Shown here: in pieces, positions 8,519 through 17,307 of the stretch
Layout: every line of letters begins with the position of its first letter
Numbering within the stretch: the stretch's first letter is position 1
NCBI GenBank assembly: GCA_020632875.1
Contig: JACKET010000026.1
Location: 1 to 64,000 of the forward strand
DNA length: 64,000 bases
Reading direction: 5' to 3'
DNA from: Alphaproteobacteria bacterium
GTDB lineage: Bacteria > Myxococcota_A > UBA796 > GCA-2862545
Translations under genes and position numbers: made by a program
Notes under the pieces: generated by a model
Databases searched by the model: none
What the model was told of the DNA's origin: nothing
What the model saw: only the letters and a program-made list of their open reading frames with translations

Positions 8519-10573
8519 GTGCCAGAGCGCATCGGGCGCTGTCGTGGAGTCGTCATTCGGAGCTGGCTGTCGGAGTTCGTGACACGGGGGACCGAAGACC
8601 TCGAGCGCGGGCTCGCCATCCGGATTCGCGGTTTCAACCGGTTCCTCCTGTTCACCACGGGGGTGGCGGCGGTCTTCGTGGCGGTCTGGATCGCCGCCGG
8701 GGCCTGGCCCCTCGCGGGCATCTCGTCGGCGTGGTGCTTCGTCGCGGCCACCAGCCGGTTCTGGGTGCTGCGGCGACCCGACGACGTCGTCTCGATCACG
8801 GGGGCGACGATGGGCGCGACCGCGGCGCTCGTCTTCGTGGCCGCGATGATCAGCGGGCAGGGGCACTCGCCGCTGATCGTGTTCCTCGTCGTCATGCCGG
8901 CGTTGTCGGCGTACACCGAGGGCACCATCCAGGCGATCCTGTGGTCGCTGACGAGCGCCGCGCTCGTCGCGCTCCTCCACCTGTCCGAGGTCTGGTTCCC
9001 GCTCCCCGGCCAGGTCCCGATGCCGGCCCAGCTCGACTTCCTCGCCTACACGCTCGGCGTGTTCCTCGTCGGGTTCATCGCGGTCGTCGGCCGGCGCGGC
9101 TGGGACGAGACGCGGCTCGACCTCGCGGCGGCCCGCGACGAGGCGCTCGCGGCGTCCGACCAGCGGATGAAGTTCCTCTCGCGGATGAGCCACGAGATCC
9201 GCACGCCGCTGCACGGCGCCATCGGGATGACCGAGGTGCTCCTCGGCACCGAGCTCGACGAGCACCAGCGCGAAGCCGCCGAGATCGTGCGGCGGTCGGC
9301 GAACGGGCTCGTGGAGGTGGTCGATCGCGTGCTCGACCTCGTGCGCCTCGACGCCGGAGCGCTCGAGCTCGCCTCCACCGAGTTCGATCTCCTCGACGTG
9401 GTCGAGGACACGCTCGAGCTGTTCGCGACCGCGTCGTGGGAGCGTCGGGTCCGGCTCGGGACGCGCATCGATCCGGACGTGCCGACCCGGGTGCTGGGCG
9501 ATCCGCTCCGCACGCGCCAGGTGCTCGTGAACCTCGTGGGCAACGCGATGAAGTTCACACGCGAGGGCTCGGTGGTGGTGTCGGTGTCGACGCCGGAGCC
9601 CGGCCGCATCGCATTCGCCGTGTCCGACACGGGCTCCGGCATCGACGCGGCCGCGCTGAAGAAGCTGTTCCAGCCGTTCTGGCAGGTGAGCGTGCACACG
9701 GCCGCCGAGCACGGTGGCTCGGGCCTCGGCCTCGCCCTGTCGCGCCAGCTCGCGCGGGTCATGGGCGGGGACGTCCAGGCCGCGAGCACGCCCGGCGAGG
9801 GCTCCACGTTCGTGTTCACGGCCGAGCTCCGACCCGTCGCGTCGGAGCCCGCCGCGCCCGCGGGGACGGCACTGCTGCTCGATCCCGACCCCGAGGTGGG
9901 CACGTTCGTCACGGCGGCCCGTGCGGTCGGCCTCGACGTGGCGCGCGGCCCGTCGCGGCCGGACTGGATCGTCGTCCACGCGAAGCTCCCCGCGCTCGCC
10001 GAGTCGCTGGTCCAGGCCCGCGAGCGCGCCCCCGACGCGATCCCCGTGCTGCTCACGTCCCTGGCCGACGACACGGTGCGTCCCCGGGCCGCGGAGCTCG
10101 GCTTCCAGCACGTCCTGTACGAGCCCGTGCGGCGGAGGGCGCTGCGCGCGCTCATCGCCGAGCGCGAGCCCTCCGAGGAGTCGCCGCGGGCGCTGTCGCC
10201 GCTGCGCGTGCTCGTGGTCGACGACAACCCCGTGAACCGGCGGATCGCCGCCCTGATGGTCGGCAAGCTCGGCATGGAGCACGAGGCGGTGGACAACGGC
10301 GACGACGCCGTGACCGGCGCCCAGTCGGGGCGCTTCCAGGTCGTGCTGATGGACGTGATGATGCCGGGCCTGTCGGGCATCGAAGCGGCCCAGCGCATCC
10401 GCGAGTCGATGGAGAGACCGCCGATCATCATCGCGCTGTCGGCGAACAACCTCGAAGAGCAGAAGCGCGAGTGCCTCGCGGCCGGGATGGTGGCCCACCT
10501 CGACAAGCCGCTGCGGATCGAAGCGCTCGCAGAGGTGCTGCGCGAGCACGCGCCGGCTCTGTCGCTTACGTAG
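8519..10573 (+). CDS. Hybrid sensor histidine kinase with C-terminal receiver
   Basis: This 684-residue membrane kinase has several hydrophobic segments in residues about 40-185, then a HisKA domain with the phospho-acceptor His in HEIRTPL (about residue 225). The ATPase domain shows NLVGNAMKF, DTGSGI and GGSGLGLAL. A divergent receiver-like segment follows (about 440-550). A canonical receiver comes last: VLVVDDNPVN, phospho-Asp in LMDVMMPG (about 611), and Lys in LDKPL. The GTG start was chosen because GGAGG lies 7 nt upstream; a GTG at 8579 is an alternative. No separate response regulator or sensor domain is visible, so the signal is unknown. Confidence 0.92.
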   Translation: MPERIGRCRGVVIRSWLSEFVTRGTEDLERGLAIRIRGFNRFLLFTTGVAAVFVAVWIAAGAWPLAGISSAWCFVAATSRFWVLRRPDDVVSITGATMGATAALVFVAAMISGQGHSPLIVFLVVMPALSAYTEGTIQAILWSLTSAALVALLHLSEVWFPLPGQVPMPAQLDFLAYTLGVFLVGFIAVVGRRGWDETRLDLAAARDEALAASDQRMKFLSRMSHEIRTPLHGAIGMTEVLLGTELDEHQREAAEIVRRSANGLVEVVDRVLDLVRLDAGALELASTEFDLLDVVEDTLELFATASWERRVRLGTRIDPDVPTRVLGDPLRTRQVLVNLVGNAMKFTREGSVVVSVSTPEPGRIAFAVSDTGSGIDAAALKKLFQPFWQVSVHTAAEHGGSGLGLALSRQLARVMGGDVQAASTPGEGSTFVFTAELRPVASEPAAPAGTALLLDPDPEVGTFVTAARAVGLDVARGPSRPDWIVVHAKLPALAESLVQARERAPDAIPVLLTSLADDTVRPRAAELGFQHVLYEPVRRRALRALIAEREPSEESPRALSPLRVLVVDDNPVNRRIAALMVGKLGMEHEAVDNGDDAVTGAQSGRFQVVLMDVMMPGLSGIEAAQRIRESMERPPIIIALSANNLEEQKRECLAAGMVAHLDKPLRIEALAEVLREHAPALSLT

Positions 10574-10592
10574 GGGGCGCCTGGAGGTTCGG

Positions 10593-11240
10593 ATGCGTTG
10601 GTGGTGGCTCGCTTGTGGGTTGGTCGCGTGCAAGGGCGACAGCGGCGTCGAGGCCGAGGCGGATACCGACACCGATGCGGACACCGACTCCGACACGGAC
10701 ACGGACACCGACGCGGATGCCGACACCGACACCGATTTCGTGGCGTTCGCGATGAGCAGCCCCGACCTCGAGTCGAGCCAGGGCCACCCGCGCGCCGACG
10801 AGTGCGACTTCTGGCTGCCCGACGTCTACATGTGCGACGGGTCGAACCCGCAGATCGACTGGGAGGGGGTGCCCGCGGGCGCGACGCACCTCGTGCTCGT
10901 GTTCGACGACCCCGATGCCGGCAACTACCCGCACTGGGCGATCTGGGACATCCCGGCCACAGAGACCGGGCTCGCCGCCGCGATCTCGGGCGATCTGATC
11001 GCGAACACCCCGCCCGGCGGGGCCTCCGAGGCCGAGAACGGCTTCGGGTGGGTGGGCTACCTCGGTAGCTGCCCGGGCAGCGTGCACAAGTACCGCTGGC
11101 GCCTGTGGGCCGTCGACACGACGATGCCCAGCCCGCCCACGGGCAGCGCGCAGAGCCAGTTCCAGCAGGTCGTCACCTTCGCGCAGGAGAACCGCGTCGC
11201 CGACCCCGCGCGGATGTGCCACCTGCGGGGCCCGCAGTGA
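10593..11240 (+). CDS. PEBP/YbhB-family lipoprotein with Asp-rich linker
   Basis: The N-terminus MRWWWLACGLVACKGD is a lipoprotein signal with Cys at residue 8 or 13. A low-complexity Asp/Thr/Ala linker follows (residues about 20-48), as in other surface proteins of this window. The rest is a phosphatidylethanolamine-binding (YbhB/YbcL, Raf-kinase-inhibitor-like) fold with LVLVFDDPDAGNYPHWAIWD and the VHKYRWRLWAVD strand. The family binds anionic ligands; its bacterial role is poorly known. The stop overlaps the start of the MoxR gene (GTGA), which ties it to the following cluster. Confidence 0.88.
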   Translation: MRWWWLACGLVACKGDSGVEAEADTDTDADTDSDTDTDTDADADTDTDFVAFAMSSPDLESSQGHPRADECDFWLPDVYMCDGSNPQIDWEGVPAGATHLVLVFDDPDAGNYPHWAIWDIPATETGLAAAISGDLIANTPPGGASEAENGFGWVGYLGSCPGSVHKYRWRLWAVDTTMPSPPTGSAQSQFQQVVTFAQENRVADPARMCHLRGPQ

Positions 11241-12361
11241 CAGCCGATCTCGTCCGCCTCCCGGCAGAGCTCCGCCGGGCGCGCGAGCTCGAGGCCCTCG
11301 ACGCGAACGACGACCGCCCCAGGCCTCCGGGCTGGATGCGCTCTCCGCGCGCCGTCGAGACGTTCGTGCTCGGCAGCGGCGGGCGCGCGCTGCCGCATCC
11401 CGACGGCTCCGACGTGGTGATCGAGCGCAAGTTCTTCGGCCACGACGTGCTCGTGCAGCGGGCCATCGTCACGCTGGCGTCCGACCGGGGGCTGCTGCTC
11501 ATCGGCGAGCCGGGAACCGCGAAGTCGTGGCTGTCGGAGCACCTGGCGGCCGGCATCAGCGGCACCAGCACGCTCACCGTGCAGGGCAGCGCGGGGCTCA
11601 CCGAAGACCAGATCAAGTACTCGTGGAACTACGCGCTGCTCCTGGCGCGTGGTCCGAGCCCCGAAGCGCTCGTCGCCGCGCCGCTCTACACGGGCATGCG
11701 CGAGGGCCGCATCGTGCGGTTCGAGGAGATCACGCGCGCGCCGCACGAGGTGCAGGACACCCTGCTCATGGCGATGAGCGACAAGGTCATCGTCGTGCCC
11801 GAGCTGCCCGGCGACGACGGGATCGTCCGCGCCCGGCGGGGCTTCAACATCATCGCCACGGCGAACACCCGCGACCGCGGCGTCAACGAGATGAGCGCGG
11901 CGCTCAAGCGCCGGTTCAACTTCGAGACCGTGCCCCCGGTCGAGGATCTCGCCGAAGAGATGCGCATCGTGCGCGGCCAGGTCGACGAGGCCGTGCAGGC
12001 GCTCGACACGCCGCCCGTGCTCGCCGACGACGTGCTCGAGCTGCTCGTCACGACGTTCCACGAGATCCGGTCGGGCCGCACGACCGACGGCGTGAAGGTC
12101 GACCGCGCGAGCACCGTGATGTCCACCGCCGAGGCCGTGTCGGTGGGGCTCCACAGCGCCCTGCACGCGAGCTTCTTCGGCGCGGGCACGGTCGAGCCCG
12201 AGCACCTCGTCATGCACCTCGCCGGCACCGCGGTGAAAGACAACCCCGACAACATCGGGGTGCTGCGGAACTACTGGGAGGTCGCCGTGAAGCCCCGCGC
12301 CCGCCGCGAGGTGGGGCGTTGGGCCGACTACTGGGCGGCCCGCAAGCAGCTCGAGGTCTGA
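11237..12361 (+). CDS. MoxR-like AAA+ ATPase
   Basis: This 374-residue cytoplasmic ATPase has Walker A GEPGTAKS (residues about 90-97), Walker B-like IVRFEEITRAP (about 160), sensor 1 FNIIATANTRDRG (about 203) and the MoxR-type ALKRRFNFE sensor 2/arginine-finger region. MoxR ATPases usually act as chaperones that activate or insert metal into partners, together with VWA proteins such as the one three genes downstream. The GTG start overlaps the PEBP stop by 4 nt, and the DUF5682 gene follows without a gap, so this is one operon. Confidence 0.92.
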   Translation: MTADLVRLPAELRRARELEALDANDDRPRPPGWMRSPRAVETFVLGSGGRALPHPDGSDVVIERKFFGHDVLVQRAIVTLASDRGLLLIGEPGTAKSWLSEHLAAGISGTSTLTVQGSAGLTEDQIKYSWNYALLLARGPSPEALVAAPLYTGMREGRIVRFEEITRAPHEVQDTLLMAMSDKVIVVPELPGDDGIVRARRGFNIIATANTRDRGVNEMSAALKRRFNFETVPPVEDLAEEMRIVRGQVDEAVQALDTPPVLADDVLELLVTTFHEIRSGRTTDGVKVDRASTVMSTAEAVSVGLHSALHASFFGAGTVEPEHLVMHLAGTAVKDNPDNIGVLRNYWEVAVKPRARREVGRWADYWAARKQLEV

Positions 12362-14803
12362 TTGGGCCGCAGGGGCCGCATCCTCGACCCGTCCGAGATG
12401 GAGCCGCTCGACGGGGTGCAGCAGGTGCTCGAGGCCGAGCGCATCTGCTGGTTCCCGGTGCGGCACTACTCGCCGGCGTGCGCGTGGCACGTCCGCGAGG
12501 TCATCCGCGCGCTGCAGCCGGATGCCGTGCTGGTCGAGGGGCCCGACGACGCGACGCAGTGGATCGACGCGCTCGTCGACCCCGGCACCGAGCCGCCCGT
12601 CTCGGTGCTCTCGACGTGGGTCGACCGGCGCAACGCGCACGGCATGAACGGCGTGCTCTCGCCCAGCGCCGACGTGCCGGTGCGGTTCCGGGCGTGGTAC
12701 CCGCTCGTCCCGTACAGCCCGGAGTACGTGGCGCTCGTGGAGGGCCGGCGGGTGGGCGCCGAGCTCGCGTTCATCGACGCCCCGCTGCCCGCGACGCTTC
12801 CGTTCCACCATGTCCGCAACGGCCGCGTGAGCGAGGTCGTGTCGGACCGACGGCTCGCAGAGAGCGCGTACTTCGAGGCCCTCCGTACCCGGCAGCGACG
12901 CCGGCACTTCGACGAGCTGTGGGAGGCGAATTTCGAGGTTCGCGGCCTGCACTCCGACACGCTCGACTTCATGCGCGCCGTGCTGCTTTTGGCGTGGTGT
13001 ACCCGGCACGTCGCGAACCAGCAGAGCCTCGAAGAAGACGGCACGAGCCTGCGCGAGGGCCACATGGCCTGGCACGTGCGCGAGGCCCGCAAGCGCCACG
13101 ACGGCTGGATCGTCGTCGTCACCGGCGCCTTCCACAGCGTGGCGCTGCCGTGGGCGAAGCCCGCCCGCGCGAAGGCGAAGGCCGATCGCGACACCACCAC
13201 GCTGCTCTGCGCGCACAGCTACCCGGCGCTCGCCCGTCTCTACGACCAGAACCGGCAGCCCGGCTACGGCGGGGCCGTGTGGGACGCCGTGCTCGAGGGC
13301 GAGCCCGCGCCGTTCGAGGCCGCCGCGTCGCGCCTGCTGGTCGACGTGATGCGCCTCGCCCGGCAGGACGGCCAGCCCGTGAGCACGGCCGATGCCGTGG
13401 GGGCGTGGGCGGTCGCGAAGAACCTCGCCGACCTGCGCGACAACGGCCATCCCACGCGCCAGGACGTGCTCGACGCGATGCAGATGGCCTACGTCAAGGG
13501 CGAGGCGGGCACGGCGTCGTTCGCGCTGGAGCCGTACGCGCGGCGCGTCATGGTCGGTCGGCGCGTGGGGCACGTGTCCGACCGGGCCGGGAAGGCCCCC
13601 CTGCTCGGCGCCTACTACGAGGCCGCGAAGCAGCACCGCATCGACGTGTCGGGCGAGCACAAGATCGTGCGCTGCGACCTCGGCAAGCAGGTCAAGCACC
13701 GGCAGAAGTCCGCCTTCCTCCACCAGTGCGACTTCCTCGGCATCCCGATGTTCGCCGGGCTCGACAAGGGCGATTCGTGGCGGAACGACGACGCGCACTT
13801 CAAGGGCCCCGACCCCGTGACCGGCGAGAACATGCACCTCATCGCCGAGACCTGGGGCATCCGGTGGTCCGAGGAGGTCGACGACCGGCTCATCGAGCTC
13901 GCCGACCGCGGAAGCACGCTCGAAGAGGTCGCCACGACCGGCATCCGGGAGGCCGTCGAGGCGGCGCGGGGCGACGCGGCCGAGACCACCGCGCTGCTCC
14001 TGCGCACGGCCCGGATGATGCTGCTCGATCTCTTCGAGCCCGTGCTGCACGCCGTGGAAGACGCGCTGACCGAAGACCGCCGGTTCCTCTCGCTGACCCG
14101 GGCCCTGCTCGACTTCCAGCTGCTCTACGAGCTGCGCGAGGGGCTCGCCACGCACGGCGTCGACCGGCTGCTCGGCACCATCGGGGCCACGTACACCGCC
14201 GCGGTCCTCCAGATCCCCGCCAACCCCGAGGACGAGCAGCTCCGCGAGCACGTCGAGCGGCTGCAGGATCTCGTCCGGCTCGCGCTGACCTTCGAGCCGC
14301 ACCCGCTCGACGAGCAGATGCTGTGCGAGCAGCTCGAGCGCGTGCTGCGCGCGGACGAGGTGCACCCGGGCTTCCGCGGAGCCGTTCTGGGCGTGCTGTA
14401 CGGCTTCGGCCACCGCCGCGAGTCCGACATCGCCGCCGAGCTCGAGCGCATGCTGGCCGGCTCGGGCGCGCGGGATGCCGGGCTCTTCCTCGAAGGGCTG
14501 TTCACTGCGGGGAAGTCCGTGATGCTGGGCGGGCGACGGTTGCTCGCGGCCGTCGACGACGTGCTGGGCCAGCTCGACTGGCCCACGTTCCGCGCCATCC
14601 TCCCGGACCTGCGCCGCGCGTTCACGCAGTTCATCCCGAGCGAGCTCGACGCGATCGGCGTGCGCGTGGCCGCTCGCATCGGCCTGTCATCTCCCGCAGA
14701 CCCCGACCAGCCCGTCCCGGACGGCCTGAGAGCGCTGGTCGCCGAAACGGATCGGAGGGTTTCGGGGGTGCTCGCGGGTTGGACCTCGGCACCCACGCGG
14801 TAG
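12362..14803 (+). CDS. DUF5682-family protein
   Basis: The 813-residue protein begins at a TTG directly after the MoxR stop, with GAGG five bases before it; an ATG at 12398 is the alternative. The N-terminus has VRHYSPACAWHVREVIRALQ followed shortly by DAVLVEGPDDA, the hallmark I associate with DUF5682. This His...Glu arrangement resembles the N-terminal active-site region of EreA/ChaN/TIKI-like proteins, which is my inference. Two further His-containing motifs (VVTGAFHSVALPW, CAHSYPALARLY) lie near residues 250-285. The C-terminal third looks helical. Family members are repeatedly found beside MoxR and VWA genes; no activity is established to my knowledge. Confidence 0.82.
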   Translation: MGRRGRILDPSEMEPLDGVQQVLEAERICWFPVRHYSPACAWHVREVIRALQPDAVLVEGPDDATQWIDALVDPGTEPPVSVLSTWVDRRNAHGMNGVLSPSADVPVRFRAWYPLVPYSPEYVALVEGRRVGAELAFIDAPLPATLPFHHVRNGRVSEVVSDRRLAESAYFEALRTRQRRRHFDELWEANFEVRGLHSDTLDFMRAVLLLAWCTRHVANQQSLEEDGTSLREGHMAWHVREARKRHDGWIVVVTGAFHSVALPWAKPARAKAKADRDTTTLLCAHSYPALARLYDQNRQPGYGGAVWDAVLEGEPAPFEAAASRLLVDVMRLARQDGQPVSTADAVGAWAVAKNLADLRDNGHPTRQDVLDAMQMAYVKGEAGTASFALEPYARRVMVGRRVGHVSDRAGKAPLLGAYYEAAKQHRIDVSGEHKIVRCDLGKQVKHRQKSAFLHQCDFLGIPMFAGLDKGDSWRNDDAHFKGPDPVTGENMHLIAETWGIRWSEEVDDRLIELADRGSTLEEVATTGIREAVEAARGDAAETTALLLRTARMMLLDLFEPVLHAVEDALTEDRRFLSLTRALLDFQLLYELREGLATHGVDRLLGTIGATYTAAVLQIPANPEDEQLREHVERLQDLVRLALTFEPHPLDEQMLCEQLERVLRADEVHPGFRGAVLGVLYGFGHRRESDIAAELERMLAGSGARDAGLFLEGLFTAGKSVMLGGRRLLAAVDDVLGQLDWPTFRAILPDLRRAFTQFIPSELDAIGVRVAARIGLSSPADPDQPVPDGLRALVAETDRRVSGVLAGWTSAPTR

Positions 14804-14806
14804 GCT
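14801..14806 (+). promoter_or_regulatory. -10 box TAGGCT, leaderless spacing
   Basis: TAGGCT ends 7 nt before the ATG at 14814, and TTGGAC lies 16 nt upstream as a possible -35 box. This internal promoter overlaps the end of the DUF5682 gene. Confidence 0.5.
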
Positions 14807-14813
14807 ACGCCCC

Positions 14814-15509
14814 ATGCTCATCCTCCTCGCGACGTCCGCCCTCGCGACCGACAACGGCATCCAGCGCCTCTACGACCGTCAGATCACCTGTGACTTCCGC
14901 GTGGATCCGCCGCCCGATCCGAAGACCTGCGTCACCGGCGTTCGGAGCGACCCGCCGTGGGATGGCCGCCCGACGTGGGGCATCTCGATCGCCCCGCCCG
15001 GAAAGCTCTACTTCAGCATGCACGCCGCGCAGATCGACTGGGGCGACGTGTACCTCATCGAGACGCCACGGGCGTTCGACCCCGTCCTGCTGTCGGTGGG
15101 CATCACGAAGGACGACGAAGCCTGCCCCGCCGAGAGCGTCTTCTACCTGAACGCCACGAGCGAGCGCGGCCCGCTCACGAAGCAGGTGTGCCTCGGCATC
15201 CCGTGGGACGGGTTCGGCGAGGTGCTGCTCGAGTCGCACCGCAAGCTGCCCCCGGACATGTGGGTCCCGGTGTGGGCGTGGCTCCCGAAGGATGCGTCGC
15301 TCGCCGAGGAGACGAAGAACTGGTTCCTGGTCCAGCTCTACATCTCGAGCTCGGGCGCCGCGCCGGAGAAGCCCGCCCAGACGCCGTACGTGTCCCCGGC
15401 CGTCACGCGCGCCTGGGTCCCGAAGCCGCTCCCGCCCCGAAAGCGCCTGTGGCTGCTCGGCCCGGAGCCCGAGCCCGAGGTCACCGAAGAAGACGCCCCG
15501 GCTCCATGA
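14814..15509 (+). CDS. Secreted protein of unknown function inside the MoxR/VWA operon
   Basis: The 231-residue product starts MLILLATSALATDNG, a short signal peptide. The mature part has four cysteines (CDFRV, KTCVTG, EACPAE, KQVCLG) that could form two disulfides, and a Pro/Glu-rich tail. I do not recognise a domain. It has its own leaderless promoter, yet its stop overlaps the VWA start as ATGA, so every transcript from that promoter also carries the VWA gene. That makes a functional link plausible. Confidence 0.65.
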   Translation: MLILLATSALATDNGIQRLYDRQITCDFRVDPPPDPKTCVTGVRSDPPWDGRPTWGISIAPPGKLYFSMHAAQIDWGDVYLIETPRAFDPVLLSVGITKDDEACPAESVFYLNATSERGPLTKQVCLGIPWDGFGEVLLESHRKLPPDMWVPVWAWLPKDASLAEETKNWFLVQLYISSSGAAPEKPAQTPYVSPAVTRAWVPKPLPPRKRLWLLGPEPEPEVTEEDAPAP

Positions 15510-16726
15510 CAGAGGAGGAGGGGGACGACCCGTTCGACGCGCTCGCGGTCGATCCGCGCATCGACCGCGCGATGCGCTGGCGCCTCCTGCTCGGACGCCA
15601 CGGCACCGACGCGCTCCCGGTCCAGCCCGGGCTCGGCCGTCCCGACGGCGAGGGAGGCGGTATCCGGCCACGCGACCTCGAGTCCGCGCTCGACGCCGGG
15701 CAGGAGATCGAGAAGGTCCTCGACTTCATCTACGACCGCGAGTTCGCGAAGCGCTCCCACCGCCAGGCCGGGAAGGGGAGTGGCTCTGGGCTCACCATCC
15801 CCGCGTGGCTCTCGGGCGTGCGCGACCTGTTCCCGCGCGAGGCCGCCGAAGTCATCGAGCGCGACGCGCTCCACCGGTACGGCCTCACCGAGCTCGTCAC
15901 CGACCCCGAGATCCTCTCGCGCGCCGAGCCCACGACCGATCTGCTCAAGGCCATCGTGCAGTTCAAGCACCTGATGAAGGGCCCGGTCCTCGAGATCGCC
16001 CGCCAGCGGGTGCGCGAGATCGTCGACCGCATCCGCGCCGAGCTCGAGACCGACTGCCAGCCGGCGCTCACGGGGCCGGCTCGTCCGGCGGGCGGCCCCG
16101 CGAAGAAGAGCTTCCGCAACGTCGACTGGACGCGGACCATCCGCCGCAACCTGAAGAACTACGACCCCGAGACCCAGCAGCTCGTCGCAGACCGGATCGA
16201 CTACCGGCACCGCGCCCAGGACCGCTCGCGCTGGCGCATCGTCATCAGCGTCGACCAGTCGGGCTCGATGACCGACAGCCTCATCCACGCGGCCGTGATG
16301 GCGGGCATCTTCGCGCACCTGCCCGCGGTGTCGGTGAACCTGGTGCTGTGGGACCACCGCATCGTCGACATGACCGAGCACGCCGGCGACCCGCTCGAGA
16401 TCCTGATGGGCGTCCAGCTCGGCGGGGGCACCGACATGCTGCCCGCGCTCCAGTACTGCTCGGCGCTCGTCACCGAGCCGGCGCGCACGCTGTTCGTGCT
16501 GCTCTCGGACTTCTACGTGTGGGGCGACCGCGCCGAGATCCTCGCGCACTGCGAGGAGCTGTCGGCCGCCGGGGTGCGCGGGATCGGGCTCTGCGCGCTC
16601 GACTCCGGCGGAACGCCCATCCACGACGCGCAGTTCGCGCGCGAGCTCGCGGATCGGGGTTGGTTCGTGGGAGCGCTCACGCCCCGTCGGCTCGCGGAGC
16701 ACGTGGGGCGGATCCTCAGAGGATGA
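15506..16726 (+). CDS. VWA-domain (CoxE-like) protein
   Basis: The 406-residue protein has a helical N-terminal half and a C-terminal von Willebrand A domain. The metal-binding MIDAS motif is VDQSGSM (Asp at about residue 249), with the expected distal residues in QLGGGTDMLPAL and LLSDFYVWGD. Such VWA proteins are standard partners of MoxR ATPases: the ATPase remodels or loads a target that the VWA domain holds. The start is set by the ATGA overlap with the upstream stop. The sequence ends a co-transcribed run that began with the PEBP lipoprotein. Confidence 0.92.
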   Translation: MTEEEGDDPFDALAVDPRIDRAMRWRLLLGRHGTDALPVQPGLGRPDGEGGGIRPRDLESALDAGQEIEKVLDFIYDREFAKRSHRQAGKGSGSGLTIPAWLSGVRDLFPREAAEVIERDALHRYGLTELVTDPEILSRAEPTTDLLKAIVQFKHLMKGPVLEIARQRVREIVDRIRAELETDCQPALTGPARPAGGPAKKSFRNVDWTRTIRRNLKNYDPETQQLVADRIDYRHRAQDRSRWRIVISVDQSGSMTDSLIHAAVMAGIFAHLPAVSVNLVLWDHRIVDMTEHAGDPLEILMGVQLGGGTDMLPALQYCSALVTEPARTLFVLLSDFYVWGDRAEILAHCEELSAAGVRGIGLCALDSGGTPIHDAQFARELADRGWFVGALTPRRLAEHVGRILRG

Positions 16727-16754
16727 GGCGGAGACTTCTGGCCCCCGACTGCGA

Positions 16755-16760
16755 TAGGGT
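16755..16760 (+). promoter_or_regulatory. -10 box TAGGGT
   Basis: TAGGGT ends 18 nt before the ATG at 16779; the short leader holds the GGAGGG ribosome-binding site at 16769-16774. Confidence 0.4.
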
Positions 16761-16778
16761 CTGGCCCCGGAGGGATGG

Positions 16779-17198
16779 ATGAACACGGATCTCGCGGTCC
16801 TCCGCCTGGTGTTCTCGTTTCACGTCGTCGACCAGATCATGCGGGCCGACGACTGGATCGACCCGTTGGAGATCGACTGGGTCCAGCGGCGCTTCCCGCT
16901 CGAGCAGCTCCAGGCGCACGGGCTCGTCGACGACGCGCACCAGCTCACCGACCTGTACCGCGAGCTCCTGTCCGAGGCGCTGATCCGGCTGCCCGCCGAG
17001 CTCCACGAGCACCAGAAGACCGAGCTCGCGCTCACGTTCTTCGACAGCGCCATGGCCGATGGCCAGCTCGAGCCGAACGAGCAGGCCCAGCTCGAGGCCG
17101 CCGCGAACCTCCTCGGCCTGCCGATGGCGCGCCTGCACGACGCGCTGCACCACTCGGATGTCGTCGGCGAGGTCGATCTGGGCGAGCCCGAGGTGTGA
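16779..17198 (+). CDS. TerB-like domain protein
   Basis: The 139-residue all-helical protein carries a pattern of acidic calcium-like sites typical of TerB/DUF533 proteins: MRADDWIDPLEIDWVQRRF in the first half and FFDSAMADGQLEPNEQAQLE in the second. TerB domains occur in tellurite- and stress-linked systems and as sensors attached to other machines. It follows the VWA gene by 52 bp with its own promoter. TerB-like genes beside MoxR/VWA pairs are known in stress or conflict loci, so it may be a member of the cluster. Confidence 0.7.
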   Translation: MNTDLAVLRLVFSFHVVDQIMRADDWIDPLEIDWVQRRFPLEQLQAHGLVDDAHQLTDLYRELLSEALIRLPAELHEHQKTELALTFFDSAMADGQLEPNEQAQLEAAANLLGLPMARLHDALHHSDVVGEVDLGEPEV

Positions 17199-17240
17199 GC
17201 CCCGGAATCGGCACCCGCCGACCGTTCCACGGCGCATCCC

Positions 17241-17268
17241 GGTCCACGGTCCACGGTCCACGGTCCAC
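17241..17268. repeat. Heptanucleotide tandem repeat (GGTCCAC)x4
   Basis: Four perfect copies of GGTCCAC lie in the 109-bp gap between the TerB-like gene and the next gene. The 7-bp period matches the other simple repeats of the window. Confidence 0.95.
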
Positions 17269-17307
17269 GCGACCGTCCAGAACGGGCTCTCCTCGGATGC
17301 GCTCGCC

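Noticed and set aside
7568..10573. 1001-codon open frame ahead of the histidine kinase
   Set aside because: The first 317 codons are antisense to the lipoprotein gene with a motif-free product. The kinase itself starts near 8519.
7511..10732. 1073-codon minus-strand frame
   Set aside because: The first 700 codons lie antisense to the histidine kinase and have a low-complexity His/Arg-rich composition. Only 7511-8506 is supported.
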